Positions 24,509 to 35,276 of a DNA stretch of 64,000 bases are shown here, in pieces. Source of the stretch: Calvatia gigantea. Lineage: Eukaryota > Basidiomycota > Agaricomycetes > Agaricales > Lycoperdaceae. The DNA is taken from contig JACAAK010000009.1 of the NCBI GenBank assembly GCA_025093985.1, positions 2,170,001 through 2,234,000 on the forward strand. The letters run 5' to 3'. Below the pieces are notes generated by a model. The model did no database searches, had not been told where the DNA came from, and saw nothing but the letters and a program-made list of their open reading frames with translations. Every line of letters begins with the position of its first letter. Position 1 is the first letter of the stretch. Made by a program: the position numbers and the translations under genes.

Positions 24509-24948
24509 TGTTAAATCTCAGATCCGTACCACTATGTTGGTTCAGTCTATTTATAGCTGAAACAGATCGTTAGAGTTTACTCTCAGGATGAGAGACTTTA
24601 GCTATTAGTTTCTCTCTCTTGTATATAGGAAACAGCATCATACCACATGTATTGTAGTAGGTAGGACTATTCTATTAGATAGTTGCTGTTCAAGCATGTT
24701 GCTCTGTTTATGCTACTGGCAGTAAATAGCTTACCCTGTACCCAGGTTGAAGGGCATTTCTACTAGGACTTTTGTATATAAACCCCCATGTAATATGCTT
24801 TATTCCTTAGACAATTCTACTCTTGAATACTCGTCTACTACAACTTCTTAGCAACTTACCTCAATGCTCTAGTCAACATTCCCAGTGAGTAATGACTATC
24901 CTCCACCACTGTGTATTACTGTGGTTGTTCTGTATGCTTGTCTCAATA
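24509..24948 (+). repeat. 5' LTR of plus-strand Copia
   Basis: 440 bp, starts TG and ends CAATA (probably a mutated CAACA), directly before the primer-binding site. The first 55 bp are nearly identical to the LTR at 25634-26040 read on the other strand, and later blocks (TATGCTACTGGCAG, TTAGACAATT, CCCAGTGAGTA, CCTCCACCACT) are shared, so the two LTRs belong to related but diverged elements. Confidence 0.75.
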
Positions 24949-25633
24949 GGTTATGGGCCCCAACTGCCACTCACCCAGACTGTGTTTAGTGACGCTGGTA
25001 GGGTTTGAGGAGGCTACAGTCGTTTACAACCTGGGAGACAGTGGTGCCTTTGGTCCACTTGATTCCTTCAGTCCCATGTTGTTGACACATACTTTGTATT
25101 CACTGTCGACTTTATGATGCTGACTTGTTGTATCTGCCCTTTTAGATGTCTGGACAAACTTCAGTTCCCACTGGTTTCATTCACACTGCTTACGGGCAAC
25201 TTCCTGTTTTATGGGGGGTTGCTAACTATACCATTTGGTCGCTCTGCCTCCATTCCACTTTGATGACTGTGTCTCTAAATGACTGCGAGTGGACTAGATG
25301 AGATTTCTCCAGCACCTTTTCTGAACTGATTGTCTTCATATAGCAGTACAATGAGGACCACCCTACTGTCGCTGCGACCGCTACCAGAGCTGCTCAGCCC
25401 TCGCGTCCAGGAACTCCAATCCCAATGACTGCTGAGGAGAGAAAGGCCAGTGGGCAGGCTAACAATCTGCAGACCCGTGCACTTGGGTTGATGGAGGCTA
25501 TGCTTCCCAACTCAATGCTGAAACACACAGCCCATGATGTGCACACCCTTTGGTCTTCACTAGTGACTCAATATGGGTTGCCCGGACTAGCACAGGTATA
25601 TAACGAGTTCATCCACACTGTAAACTTTGAGTT
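24509..25633 (+). mobile_element. Ty1/Copia LTR retrotransposon, 5' fragment (LTR, primer site, degenerate gag)
   Basis: A 5' LTR (24509-24948, starts TGTTAAATC) is followed at once by GGTTATGGGCCC (24949-24960). That matches the primer-binding site of Drosophila copia, complementary to the anticodon region of initiator tRNA-Met (half-tRNA priming). A Gag start (ATG 25146, with WGVANYTIWS) and a UBN2/Gag-like stretch follow (25425-25633: QTRALGLMEAMLPNSML, then VHTLWSSLVTQYG). Stops lie between them. The element is cut at 25634 by the LTR end of a second, oppositely oriented Copia. Confidence 0.8.
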
Positions 25634-26040
25634 TGTTAAGACGAGTACACCACGATAGCTACGCTAGTGGTGGAGGGGAGTCGTACTCACTGGGTTTGTT
25701 GAGATGCACGTTATAGACAGTTGCTAGTGGATATCTTAGAGGAATGGTGGGCAATGGAAAGACTAAATTGTCTAAAGAATGTACGCATACTACATAGGTC
25801 TTATATATCTAATGTCTCTGGTCTGTGCGCCATTCTACCTAATACAGGTGAGGTCTTATCTGCCAGTAGCATATACAGAGCATACTGCATACATTGTTCT
25901 ATTTAATAGACCATGACCAGCAACCTAGAGTACGGTCTAGTACATTGTTCATTATCTCTCTTCAAGAGTGAAGTACTCAAGAACCCATTTCAGCTATAAA
26001 TAGACTGAACCAACATAGTGGTACAGATCGAGATTCAACA
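25634..26040 (-). repeat. 3' LTR of minus-strand Copia
   Basis: 407 bp. On the minus strand it starts TGTTGAATC at 26040 and ends TTAACA at 25634. It follows a purine-rich tract (GTGAGGAGGAG, about 26041-26051) that serves as polypurine tract for plus-strand priming. The flanking GAGTT at 25629-25633 is a candidate target-site duplication, but the other end of the element is missing. Confidence 0.75.
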
Positions 26041-26065
26041 CTCCTCCTCACTTGAAGGAGGGAGA

Positions 26066-27526
26066 TTAATGTTTCATCGATCGAGTGGCTTTATCCCAGG
26101 CTTCGATATCAGAACCGAAAATAAGTCCTAGCTCAGGATGGAAGAGATTGATTTTGGTCGTACCAAGATTCTTTGTAAAGATATCGGCGGGATTGTCTTG
26201 TGAAGACACATCACCAATAACAATTATACCCTCCTCAACTAATTCTCGCACATAGTGGTAATGAATATCCATGTGCTTCAACCGTTTTTCAACAATGGGG
26301 TTTTTAGTCCAGAATTTGGACCCATCATTGTTGCCATAGAGGATGGGAGTTGGGTACTCAATATTAAGCTCCTCCAAAAGCTGTGACAGCCATTTCACTT
26401 GTCGTGAAGCATCAGACAGTTCTTTGTATTCCGCCTCAGTGGACGATAAGGAAACTGTCTTTTGTCATCGCAAAGTCCAGGTGACAGCACCAGACGCGAT
26501 CATGCAAATGTTTCCCAAAACAGATCGGCGGGTTTCAGTATCTTGAGCCCAATTCGAGTCACTGAGACATTCCAACGTCACCATCGGTTTCTCAGTATCA
26601 CCTTCATATTTCAATGCATAGTTCCTTGTCATAGACAAGTACTTTAGTACGTGAATTCCAGCGTGATAGTGCTCGGGTGTGGGGTTAGTGGCATGTTGTA
26701 CCAGCTTAACTACGGCAAAGGCTATGTTGGGCCTAGTACTGATCATCAAGTACATTAAAGAACCAACCAATTGCTGGTACTTTTGACAGAAGGGGTTTGA
26801 CGCAGTTTCCTTGTTTGTAATGAACTGGAAGCCGGCAGGTAATGGTGTTTTAGCCACGGCAGACTGCAGAACCTGGAAGCGCTGCAAGATCTTATCCAGG
26901 TATTTCACCTGTTGGATAAAGATTTGTCACTTGGAGCAATTCCTTGAGATTTTCATCCCAAGGAATTCTTCACAGGGACCGTGATCTCTGCATTCCCACT
27001 TTTTGGTGAATTTTCTCTTCAACTCTTTGAGGAGGGGGGAGTTTTTCTTTCCCAAAAAGTTCATGTCATCAACATAAACGATGGCTACTACAAGCTCTTT
27101 CATCTTTGGATGTCTGTGAAAATATACAGCATAGTCAGATTTGCAGTGGGTAAATCCCAGCTCAATCATAGATTGATGCAATTCTTTCCACCACTGGCGA
27201 CTGGCTTGTTTAAGGCCATAGATCGCTCTCTTAAGTCTCCACACCTTCCCTTCCTGCCCGGGAAGTCGAAACCCTTTGGGCTGTTCCATGTATATTTCCT
27301 CATCCAGTTTGCCATATAAATAGGCTGTTTTTACGTCAATGCTATGCATATCCCAATCATGGATTGCAGTGAGTGCAAAGCTTACGCACGTGGACTTGTA
27401 GTGGACAACTGGTGAGAAAAGCTCATTATAGTCAATGCCTTCAATCTGCGAGAAACCCTTCATGACTAGGCGAGCTTGTAGGCAGCCATCAGACTTTTTG
27501 AGAAATACCCAACAGTTTTTAACCAT
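26066..27526 (-). pseudogene. Copia pol remnant: reverse transcriptase and RNase H
   Basis: The reverse transcriptase (27526-26927) shows ARLVMKGFSQIEGIDY, the SIDVKTAYLYGKLDEEIYMEQP block, LKQASRQWW and the catalytic YVDDM. A frame change near 26915 leads to YQQLVGSLMYL, TRPNIAFAV and LKYLSMTRNY. A TGA near 26455, where the family has arginine (CGA), interrupts the frame just before the RNase H motif SLSSTEAEYKEL, KHMDIHYHYVRE and NPADIFTK. The C-terminus ends at 26066. It lacks the N-terminal part of pol, so it cannot act alone. Confidence 0.85.
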
Positions 27527-27540
27527 CCTCCTTTTAAAGA

Positions 27541-28644
27541 GTGGACGTGTTAAGACGTTATGCTTTTCAACATGTGCAAAAGAAAAAGAAAATGAAGACG
27601 AGCCGGGTGGGATGGGTGGAGTGGTGGAAGTTGGGGCGATTTAATTTCTATCTCTTTCCCTGTTAGGGGGTGCCTTGACAACGCACTCCCAATAAAGCAA
27701 TACATAGGGATGCCTTACAATAACAAGCGCTCAATCCTTCTCTTGCCTTCTAATGGAGGATTACACTCACACCGTTTCCCTCATACATCGCATCTCTAAT
27801 GAACCAGAAATGCTTCCTCGGAGAGCTTTAGTACTAGTAGTGTGATAAATATATCACGTTGAGAACGGGGGCATCATACTCGCAGGTGCTCATGTGACAT
27901 ATTTTGTTTTCCGTATCTGTGTCACTCAACGCACAACTGCTGAGATCTGAGAGGTAGTGGCCCATCCCATCCCGTATTTAAAGTTTTCAAGTCCCACACT
28001 CGAGATGCTTTGCGAGGGGGCACCGGACAGCTGCAGACTTTCCAGTAGAATGTTGTATTTGGGCTGCTCGCCACTGAAAGAATATTGACATGCGGGCGCA
28101 TCAATACCTTGTTTATTCAGCACACCTCAGGCTTTAGTACATAGTACTCGAACTTCGAGCGTCAGCGCATCGGCTTTGATGTGATTATTCAAATACCCCC
28201 ATTTATAATGGGATTTTTCTACTTAAGGTCTTGAAGAAAAACCCGACATTGTGAGAAGAAACACGGGACACATTGACAGGGACAGGCAAAGGGCCGTACC
28301 CCAGCTGGTGAAATGCAAGCCGACTGATATGAGGAATTTTGCATCCTGCATAGCGAAATCTAGGAGGGAAAGGAGTCTATCTCAAGAAAACGTACATGAT
28401 GATGAGTCACACAGGTTAGATAGGATGTAGGATGGAGTGGGGGAAATGTCAATGATAGTGTGGGAGATGCAGAGGTTTCCAAGTGTGTGATGGGGTGGTT
28501 GCCATAAGAGGCGTCACACTACGGCGTGACTGGAAGCGACGACAGCGACGCATCTCTTCGCCTCTGTGCTCATCCTCTTTTCTCCCTTCTCAGCGAGCTC
28601 TCCGCTCGCAAAGTCGCTCCTTTTTATTTTCCTTCCTTTGAGAT
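27541..28644. other. Intergenic stretch
   Basis: About 1.1 kb between the truncated Copia and the membrane-protein gene. No gene or second element end recognised. A CT-rich stretch at 28566-28640 precedes the next start codon, as is common in fungal promoters. Confidence 0.4.
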
Positions 28645-30204
28645 ATGGGCGTCCCCATGATAGCCCATCGCCAAGATACAGAGCCAGTCGCCCTCCCAAC
28701 CGCCTCTGGTATTGATGGTGCTGTCACCATTGGCTCCGACGCAGCTCCTACTTCTACCCTCCTCTTTGACCCCAACGCCCGTCCCGGAGAAGGTCCCACC
28801 ACTGCACCCCCCCTCGTCTCAACACGCACACCCGTCATCACTCTCACCTCGGACACACCTACTCCTTCAGCCGACCTCGCAGGTGCTTCTACTACCCAAG
28901 AAGCCTCCTCTAATTCATCCCGTCCTATCGCTATCTCTACAGTTGTTGGGTCCTGCGTCGGGGCTTTCATTGGAGCTATAGCCCTCATCTGCCTGGGCTT
29001 GTGGTTTTACCGCCGATATCAGCGTTCACTCAAATCTCACTACCACTCCAAGTCACGTGCTCCTCACAACACCCGAGCTGACTTTCAGCGCCGCCTCTCA
29101 CACAGAGAAGCTTGGGGGAAATTGGAAGACAGCAACCCGGAAGACAAATGGGAGGGTCAGACAAAACGAGCTCATACCGAAGAATCCGTTGCTCCCATGG
29201 AGAAGCTCACCATGTTTAAGAAAACGCCGAGCACTCGGACAGCTTATACCCACACAACGGAGGAGCCCATGCACTTTGAGATACCTCATCCTTTCGCTCA
29301 GCCATACTCTACCTACAACACCAGTCAAGCAGATCACGATGATGACAGAGGTAATACATCGATGCCCACACCCAAACCCTTCGCAAACCACGACACCAAG
29401 GCAGCATTTACCTGGAACGACGCAGCCCAAGGCTCATTTTTATCTGTCCGAACACAATCCGAGCGTTTGTCTGGTGCAATGTCTCCTACCCTCAACATGG
29501 CTATCCCCACTCCCCCCGCAACCTCATCTACCCTCCATCATTGGGAAAGCGCCGAGTTCATTAACCTTGATGGTCAAACCGCAGAAATTGTCAACCCCTT
29601 TGGCGACGATGAGAAACCCGCGGACTCACGACAAAATTTCGACAATCCCTTCTTCGGGGCCCATGAAAGCCAGCCAAGACGGCGGTCAAGGGCAGAGTCG
29701 AATGCGTCGAGGACACGGCATGATTCCTCCATCGACTCAATACACATCCCTGTGCCGAAGCTTGATAAAGGCAAAGGCAGAGCTATTGACCCATTCATTG
29801 ATGATCACGAACATGTACCTGCACCCACAGCACCCACCATCATCACTAGCTTCGCACACACAACACCATCATCCAAAACCACTCCTACCTCACCACTCCC
29901 TCCCCCTCGGCCTGCCTTCGCCACACACGTCTCGACCATGTCAGGATCTTCAGCGTCAAGCAACGAACACGCTTTGGCGTCGTTACTTGCTGCATTGGAT
30001 GGTGAAGCGACACAGGATGAGGTGCAAGCAAGATTGAGAATCGCGTCAATGCAACCTTCAATCAGTTCAGCAGTTTCGATGTATAGTGAGGGTGACGAGG
30101 ATATGACACAGGCGTTTCCCCTTCCACCATCAGCACCCGGGAACTTGACACCTACAACCGAATCGTATTTCACCGCTGAGTCGGATCAGACTGTCAGGCA
30201 GTGA
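28645..30204 (+). CDS. Single-pass membrane protein with Ser/Thr/Pro-rich ectodomain (function unknown)
   Basis: Intact uninterrupted 519-codon frame. No cleavable signal peptide is obvious. Residues 1-95 are rich in Ser, Thr, Pro and Ala and likely O-mannosylated. Residues about 98-125 (ISTVVGSCVGAFIGAIALICLGLWFY) form one transmembrane helix, followed by RRYQRSLKSHYH, a basic stop-transfer. About 390 cytosolic residues are low-complexity and phospho-site rich, with basic clusters such as RRRSRAESNASR. This architecture resembles fungal mid2/WSC-like surface proteins, but no WSC cysteine domain is present and I cannot name the family. No introns are needed. Confidence 0.7.
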   Translation: MGVPMIAHRQDTEPVALPTASGIDGAVTIGSDAAPTSTLLFDPNARPGEGPTTAPPLVSTRTPVITLTSDTPTPSADLAGASTTQEASSNSSRPIAISTVVGSCVGAFIGAIALICLGLWFYRRYQRSLKSHYHSKSRAPHNTRADFQRRLSHREAWGKLEDSNPEDKWEGQTKRAHTEESVAPMEKLTMFKKTPSTRTAYTHTTEEPMHFEIPHPFAQPYSTYNTSQADHDDDRGNTSMPTPKPFANHDTKAAFTWNDAAQGSFLSVRTQSERLSGAMSPTLNMAIPTPPATSSTLHHWESAEFINLDGQTAEIVNPFGDDEKPADSRQNFDNPFFGAHESQPRRRSRAESNASRTRHDSSIDSIHIPVPKLDKGKGRAIDPFIDDHEHVPAPTAPTIITSFAHTTPSSKTTPTSPLPPPRPAFATHVSTMSGSSASSNEHALASLLAALDGEATQDEVQARLRIASMQPSISSAVSMYSEGDEDMTQAFPLPPSAPGNLTPTTESYFTAESDQTVRQ

Positions 30205-32707
30205 TACACTGTGTTGACATATATTCTGAATTATGATTCGGGGGTAAAGTAAGCAAATCTTGCGTTTCGTAGCCCGGAGCTGTCGTTCCTTCCTGTGCCA
30301 TCTTGATTGTTCCCTGAACCTTTGAATACCTGATTTCATCGCTGTCCTTCTGTCATAAATTTGCTGATCTATGCCACCTGTACTTCCACCTCCTTAACGC
30401 CTTCCGAGCCGTCTCCTCATCATGCAAACTGCACTGCACACTCCGACATCACACCCATTTGGCCACTCAATGCGAACGAGAAAGGTTGACGACATCCTAA
30501 TTACAAGTACAGTAACATCTTCTGTTATTCTCCTGGGCCATTGTCCAATCCCCCCCCCCTCTCCTCCTCTTCGTTCCATTCCTTGGCTTCACCTTACTGC
30601 CGTTGTAACATTTTATCCATCTTCCATTTGTTGTTGATCTTGGATCGCTGCTGCGTTTAGAGAACTTGATGATCTGGTATCTCTTCCTAATCCTGCCGTT
30701 TATTGCCGGCACGTTTGAATCATCCGAGTGATGACTCTTTTTTCTTTTTTTACTTTCGCCGTTGCGGCTCGATACGTCGTGTACGTGTTGCTAACTCTTT
30801 CTCATACACAAATGGATATAACTTTTGCACTCTGTATCATGTCAATTCGGCATGGAGCCCGCATACTTGAGAAATGCTGAATACTCCAAAGTTGCTACCT
30901 ATGACCAAGTGGCGCGGGATATTCTTGCCGCAAGGGAGTCAAAGAGGCGATAACATATGGTATTAAGATAGCCCTACCGCAAACGACGGATTGCCTCATC
31001 CGACTAGCAACATCACAAAATCACTCGCAGTCTGTTTCGTCTTTAACAGTAATTTATCTATTTCCAGGATGGGCTTGTCGTGTCTGGACCTGAAGCGTCT
31101 ACTTTCTTTGACATTCAGGCAGAATGTAATGTATTACATAGCAGTGCTGGCGTCCTACACTGCTTGGAGTTTGATTGATTCGGGGATATGCATGGTTATT
31201 CGCGCCATCAGTGTATAGATCAGAATCAGATGAACGGCTGGGGAAAGGAGCCTTCGGAAGGCTAAGTCATACATGATGCAGGATGCCTGGATGATTCCGG
31301 ACATATATGTCCGGTGAGCTCTTGGATGGCCGCCCCGCGCGATAGGTACAGGTGCCCTGGGTGCGGTAAGTGTTGGTGTAAAGTAGCTGAAGGCAATGTG
31401 CGATGGAGTCGGTTATGCCAACGAAAATTCCGGATAAGGCATCATTGGAAAGCAAAGCGGAGAGTTCGTTCAAACCTTCAGGCTGGGCGAAGGTACCATC
31501 CGTCAACGTCCAGTCAGGTGCGTGAAGTCATGCATGCCAATGTTATGATATAACCGACGCTGGGGATGGTCATTCAGCCATGAAGGTCCGAACAAGGATG
31601 TATGCAATATCGTTTGGTTTGCGTCAATGTTCGGTGTGTAACTGATGGAGAGCCCGGATCTCGGTGTCAGGGAAGTCATCGGAAAGAACTGGGCAGGGGA
31701 AGTACGGTATCGTTCAATTGGGGATGCAATCTCGATCCGATGCTTAGGATCAGAATGACACGGAGTTCTGTTTGCCATTGGACGTAGAAATTTTTAGTAC
31801 GATTTGAATGACCTACCATGATTTTTGATATGTGAACACGAGCGGCGATCTTGCTGTCGCTGCCAACGTCGACGTTTGACTGCTGAGCTGCTTCTCCGTT
31901 GGAGGTCGGAACAGGGATACAACGTTCATTGCGCAGTCAGGATAGGTTCAGGACCCAGGACCACGCAGGACTTACCTAGACTCATCCGAGACTGTCACGT
32001 GCAAAGGTACCTTGCAGTTGGGGGTGATCGATAAACGCCTTCAGACGCCTTCACTGGTGTGCCTCAACGTACCTCGATTTCCACGTGAATTCCTCAGGGT
32101 CGCCGAGACTGAATTGGAGGAGACGTGCCTGATCAATATTAGGACTCAAGGGCCAGACTCCGAAGCTCGTCGGTCAACGTTACTCGACGTCCTGAACTTG
32201 GTGTCATTGTGCGGAATTTGGGAGTTCGATTATTTTTCTACTCGAGACGGTTCCAAAATGATGGCAGAGGGTGCCCTAGATCGTGCGAGGGATGCAAACT
32301 GGCAGTGCGTAAGTCTCGCTTCGGGTGGGAATTTCTTTCTCTCCGGGCACAAGGCTGGGTAGAATCAAAGCTGGCACAACGAATGCGGTACAACAATCAT
32401 ACTTCAAATCCACAGTATATCCTCAAATTAACGCTGTCATTCGACTTCATATTGATGATATCTACGCCGGATGCCTCTAGCTCCGTGGCGGAATAACGGT
32501 CACACTCAAGGGCACCACTAAGGGCCTTATTCAACCGTCATGATTGGACGCTGCCTTCCTGAAGTTTCCCGATCCTGACGGTTATACCAACGAGATGGCT
32601 AACGTCAGAGGCAATGCTTTACTTGGAATAAAATATTATTCAAGTGGATTGTATAAATACGCCCTTCATCACTGCTGCCCAGGAATCTATCAACCCACAC
32701 AACTCCA
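30205..32707. other. 2.5-kb intergenic stretch
   Basis: Only short unrecognised open frames on both strands. No transposase, RT, tRNA or repeat was found. The 3' end holds the promoter of the Zn2Cys6 gene, with a TATA-like element at 32652-32659. Confidence 0.4.
32652..32659 (+). promoter_or_regulatory. TATA box-like element upstream of the small Zn2Cys6 gene
   Basis: TATAAATA, 49-56 bp before the ATG at 32708. Spacing suits a short 5' leader. Evidence is by motif and position only. Confidence 0.45.
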
Positions 32708-33215
32708 ATGGCATACTACAACAACGGTACCAACCCCCAAGCATATTTCTCTACCGACTCAGAAGCCCTCGCTTGGGCAATCGCCAGTGGTCAACCTCGA
32801 CCAGGCTATACCCTCGCTTCCTCCACACAACAATCTACCGCTCCCACTTCCAGTTATAGCAGCGGCAGTGGCCGCCAAGCTCCCATTCAGATCGTACTCG
32901 AGCCCGCAGAGGCTCAGAATGAGTCTGGGGCCGGCAGCGGACAAGACGACTCGGATGGCAGCCGCAAGAGGTACGTGTGTCGAACTTGACATTCGGTTAA
33001 TCTCGCAACTCACTCGCTACCCTGACTCTGTGTGCGTTGAACGTAATAGGGCTTGTGAGCGCTGCAGGAAAATCAAAGTCAAGTGCGAATACCCAGCGAA
33101 TACCAGAGGCTGTCTCCGCTGTTCGAAGGTGGGACTCACGTGTGTTCCCGGACAACCTAGAGAGCGGAAAGCCGTTCCTCACTTGTCTGGCTACGATCAA
33201 GTAATGGAGGCTTAG
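32708..33215 (+). CDS. Small Zn2Cys6 binuclear-cluster protein, 142 aa
   Basis: Two exons (32708-32970, 33050-33215) give 142 residues. The first 90 are disordered (Ser/Gln/Tyr-rich, then acidic EPAEAQNESGAG). The intron falls exactly before the zinc cluster, ACERCRKIKVKCEYP...GCLRCSKVGLTC, with spacing C-x2-C-x6-C-x8-C-x2-C-x6-C, which binds two zinc ions and contacts CGG-type half-sites in known members. Only about 22 residues follow, with no coiled coil and no fungal transcription-factor domain. It may be a minimal DNA-binding protein or a truncated regulator; an additional 3' exon is possible but none is obvious. Confidence 0.78.
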
Positions 33216-34239
33216 GGGTCTATGCTGTACGCCTTGTCGTCTCGAGCATCGACGATGGATGGCTGACAATGAAGCCGTCAGAATGCGATATCAGCAGCTG
33301 TACCAATGCGACAAACTCTTTCTCTTTGTTTTCGGAGCTGTTTTGATAAATGATGGACTATGATAGGCCCCTTCTGACCCTAATGTATCTTCTGTAATCA
33401 GTAATGCAATGTACATAAAAGGCAGTGCGGATCCGTACAAGACAAGGGCAGCCTCCGAAGCAGTGCCGCAAGGGGGCTAGCGTGATGTTAGACAATCGTT
33501 TGACAGTTGATTGATCTCATGTGTCATTCTGTTCTGGCCTCCCAGTGTCTAGACTCGAGATGTTCTAAGGATTACCGCGCAGGCTTACCCCAACTGTGGT
33601 CCAGGCCTTGCATGAATAAGATCCGTCTTTGACTGATCCATGTACGATCATGATTGCTAGAAGAATATCAGATGGTACTCGGGGAGGTTTCGCCCCCCCC
33701 CCCCCCCACTGCTCATGAGCTCGATTGAAGGGGTTTAATGTACCCAAAAGAGGTCGGATATACAGTGGCACGGATATAAGAAGGGACCGACGCCAGTTCA
33801 GAAGTAACTGCTGATTGTGGGCTTTGTTCTGTTGGCGAGTATGACAGAAACAACCCTTAAGAAACACAGAAGATTGTGTTGAGGTGGCATGTCTGATGAG
33901 GGTGAAGTTTGGACGTCGACGCTTGGCGAATATACATTGCCCTCGTTGAACCTGGTTCCGTGTATCGCGGGTGATATTCGCAAGGTCCGGGAGAAATCAA
34001 CTTTATTTATTTGGATGAAGGTCTATGAAATCGTGCATCTTGTTGATGTCCCGGCGAGGCCTAGAACTATTGGGACCCATGCAAACCTGCGCTGACGTGC
34101 TGGCGCAGAACTCCTACCTTGTGCTGCGACGAGATGGGCAGATGGGCAGTTATAATTATGTGAATTAGTGCGGGCACTATGCGGTGGCGCGTCACATTTA
34201 TACCTGTCACCAAATTATATCTGCGACCCCCAGAAGCAG
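33216..34239. other. Intergenic stretch with C13 tract
   Basis: No gene recognised. A run of 13 C lies at 33695-33707, a length prone to replication and sequencing slippage. The right end meets the first long direct repeat. Confidence 0.45.
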
Positions 34240-35276
34240 GCGCAGCTTTTCACGTGCATCGCTGTTGTGTCGGAGATGATATGCGCGGACTCGGGCGGGC
34301 TTCAGGCGCACTCAAAGGTAGCGCCAAGCCACAGCTGTGGCGGGGTTCGGGGGGAGAAAGTTAACATGGGGTTGGTTTCCGAAACTTCCGGAGGTGAATC
34401 TAAATTATGTTTCAAATGTTCAAGATTCGGAAATCGCTGGCGATTAATCAAATCACAAACGGCCGTTCGAATGTAAGGTCGCTGTCCATGGGCGGCCACG
34501 CTAGTGGGTAACGGCACCGAAGGGGACTTGAGTGTATTATCGGGGTCGAAGATTAAGTTACGTCCGGGGGGACCGTTTGCCTAATTAGTTGAGTACCAAA
34601 CTTGGATGTCCTTCTTTTGCCCATCGGAGTGTCGAAAGTACGAGGGTGTGTGGGGGTATGTTTGTTCTTTTGCCACCCAAAAGCCGAGCTTAATTATTAT
34701 GCGTATTTGTTCAGATATAGTTGTGTCCGTGCACGGTTTGGTCGATAAACCGGAATGGCCGGAGTTATTCGAAAGCCCCCAACCAGGGATTGGGTCAGGA
34801 ACTAAGCCCCTGTGTTTAGTGATACTGCGCTAGAAACAGGTCGGTGATACTGCGCTAGAAACAGGTCGGCTCCGCTTGAATGTCTGGTTAATGAGATAAG
34901 TGATGTTCGGTAGGTCGAGTTCCTACATTCGTATGAGTAATTATATGCAGCAAGCACCAATGCTATGTTAGGGAACTGTAAATTACCTTTACTCAACAAC
35001 CAAGAACAGGCTTTAAGTTCTCGACCCTGGCGAGGGGTACGCTGTTGAAGGGCTTGAGTGGACCAAACTTGTTGCGCTGTGCCTCAGCAGCGCATTTTGC
35101 GACCCCCCTGCTAATTTAGGATTTTCATGGACACGGTAGCCGAGAATGAGCGACCCAAGGCGACCCAGAGCGACAATTTGCCATGACGACTGGTGTGGTG
35201 ATAATAGCCAATTCGAGGGAATTAGCAAAAGGGGAAAGCGTTAACCGGGACCGGTGTCACGGCGATTACAGCGAAA
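34240..35276. repeat. 1.04-kb direct repeat, left copy
   Basis: From GCGCAGCTTTTC to ATTACAGCGAAA. It is nearly identical to 36300-37359: the visible differences are two base changes (GGACCGTTTG versus GGTCCGTCTG near 34570) and one 23-bp tandem unit extra in the right copy. Contains no long coding frame. Could be a long terminal repeat or a segmental duplication. Confidence 0.85.

Larger units (their letters stand above)
25634..27540 (-). mobile_element. Ty1/Copia LTR retrotransposon, 3' fragment (RT, RNase H, 3' LTR)
   Basis: 5'-truncated minus-strand Copia inserted into the gag of the plus-strand element. Only reverse transcriptase, RNase H and the 3' LTR remain. Gag, protease, integrase and the 5' LTR are missing, with the break near 27540. 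Confidence 0.82.

Noticed and set aside
28645..30204. WSC-domain stress sensor
   Set aside because: Architecture is similar but the cysteine pattern of WSC domains is absent.
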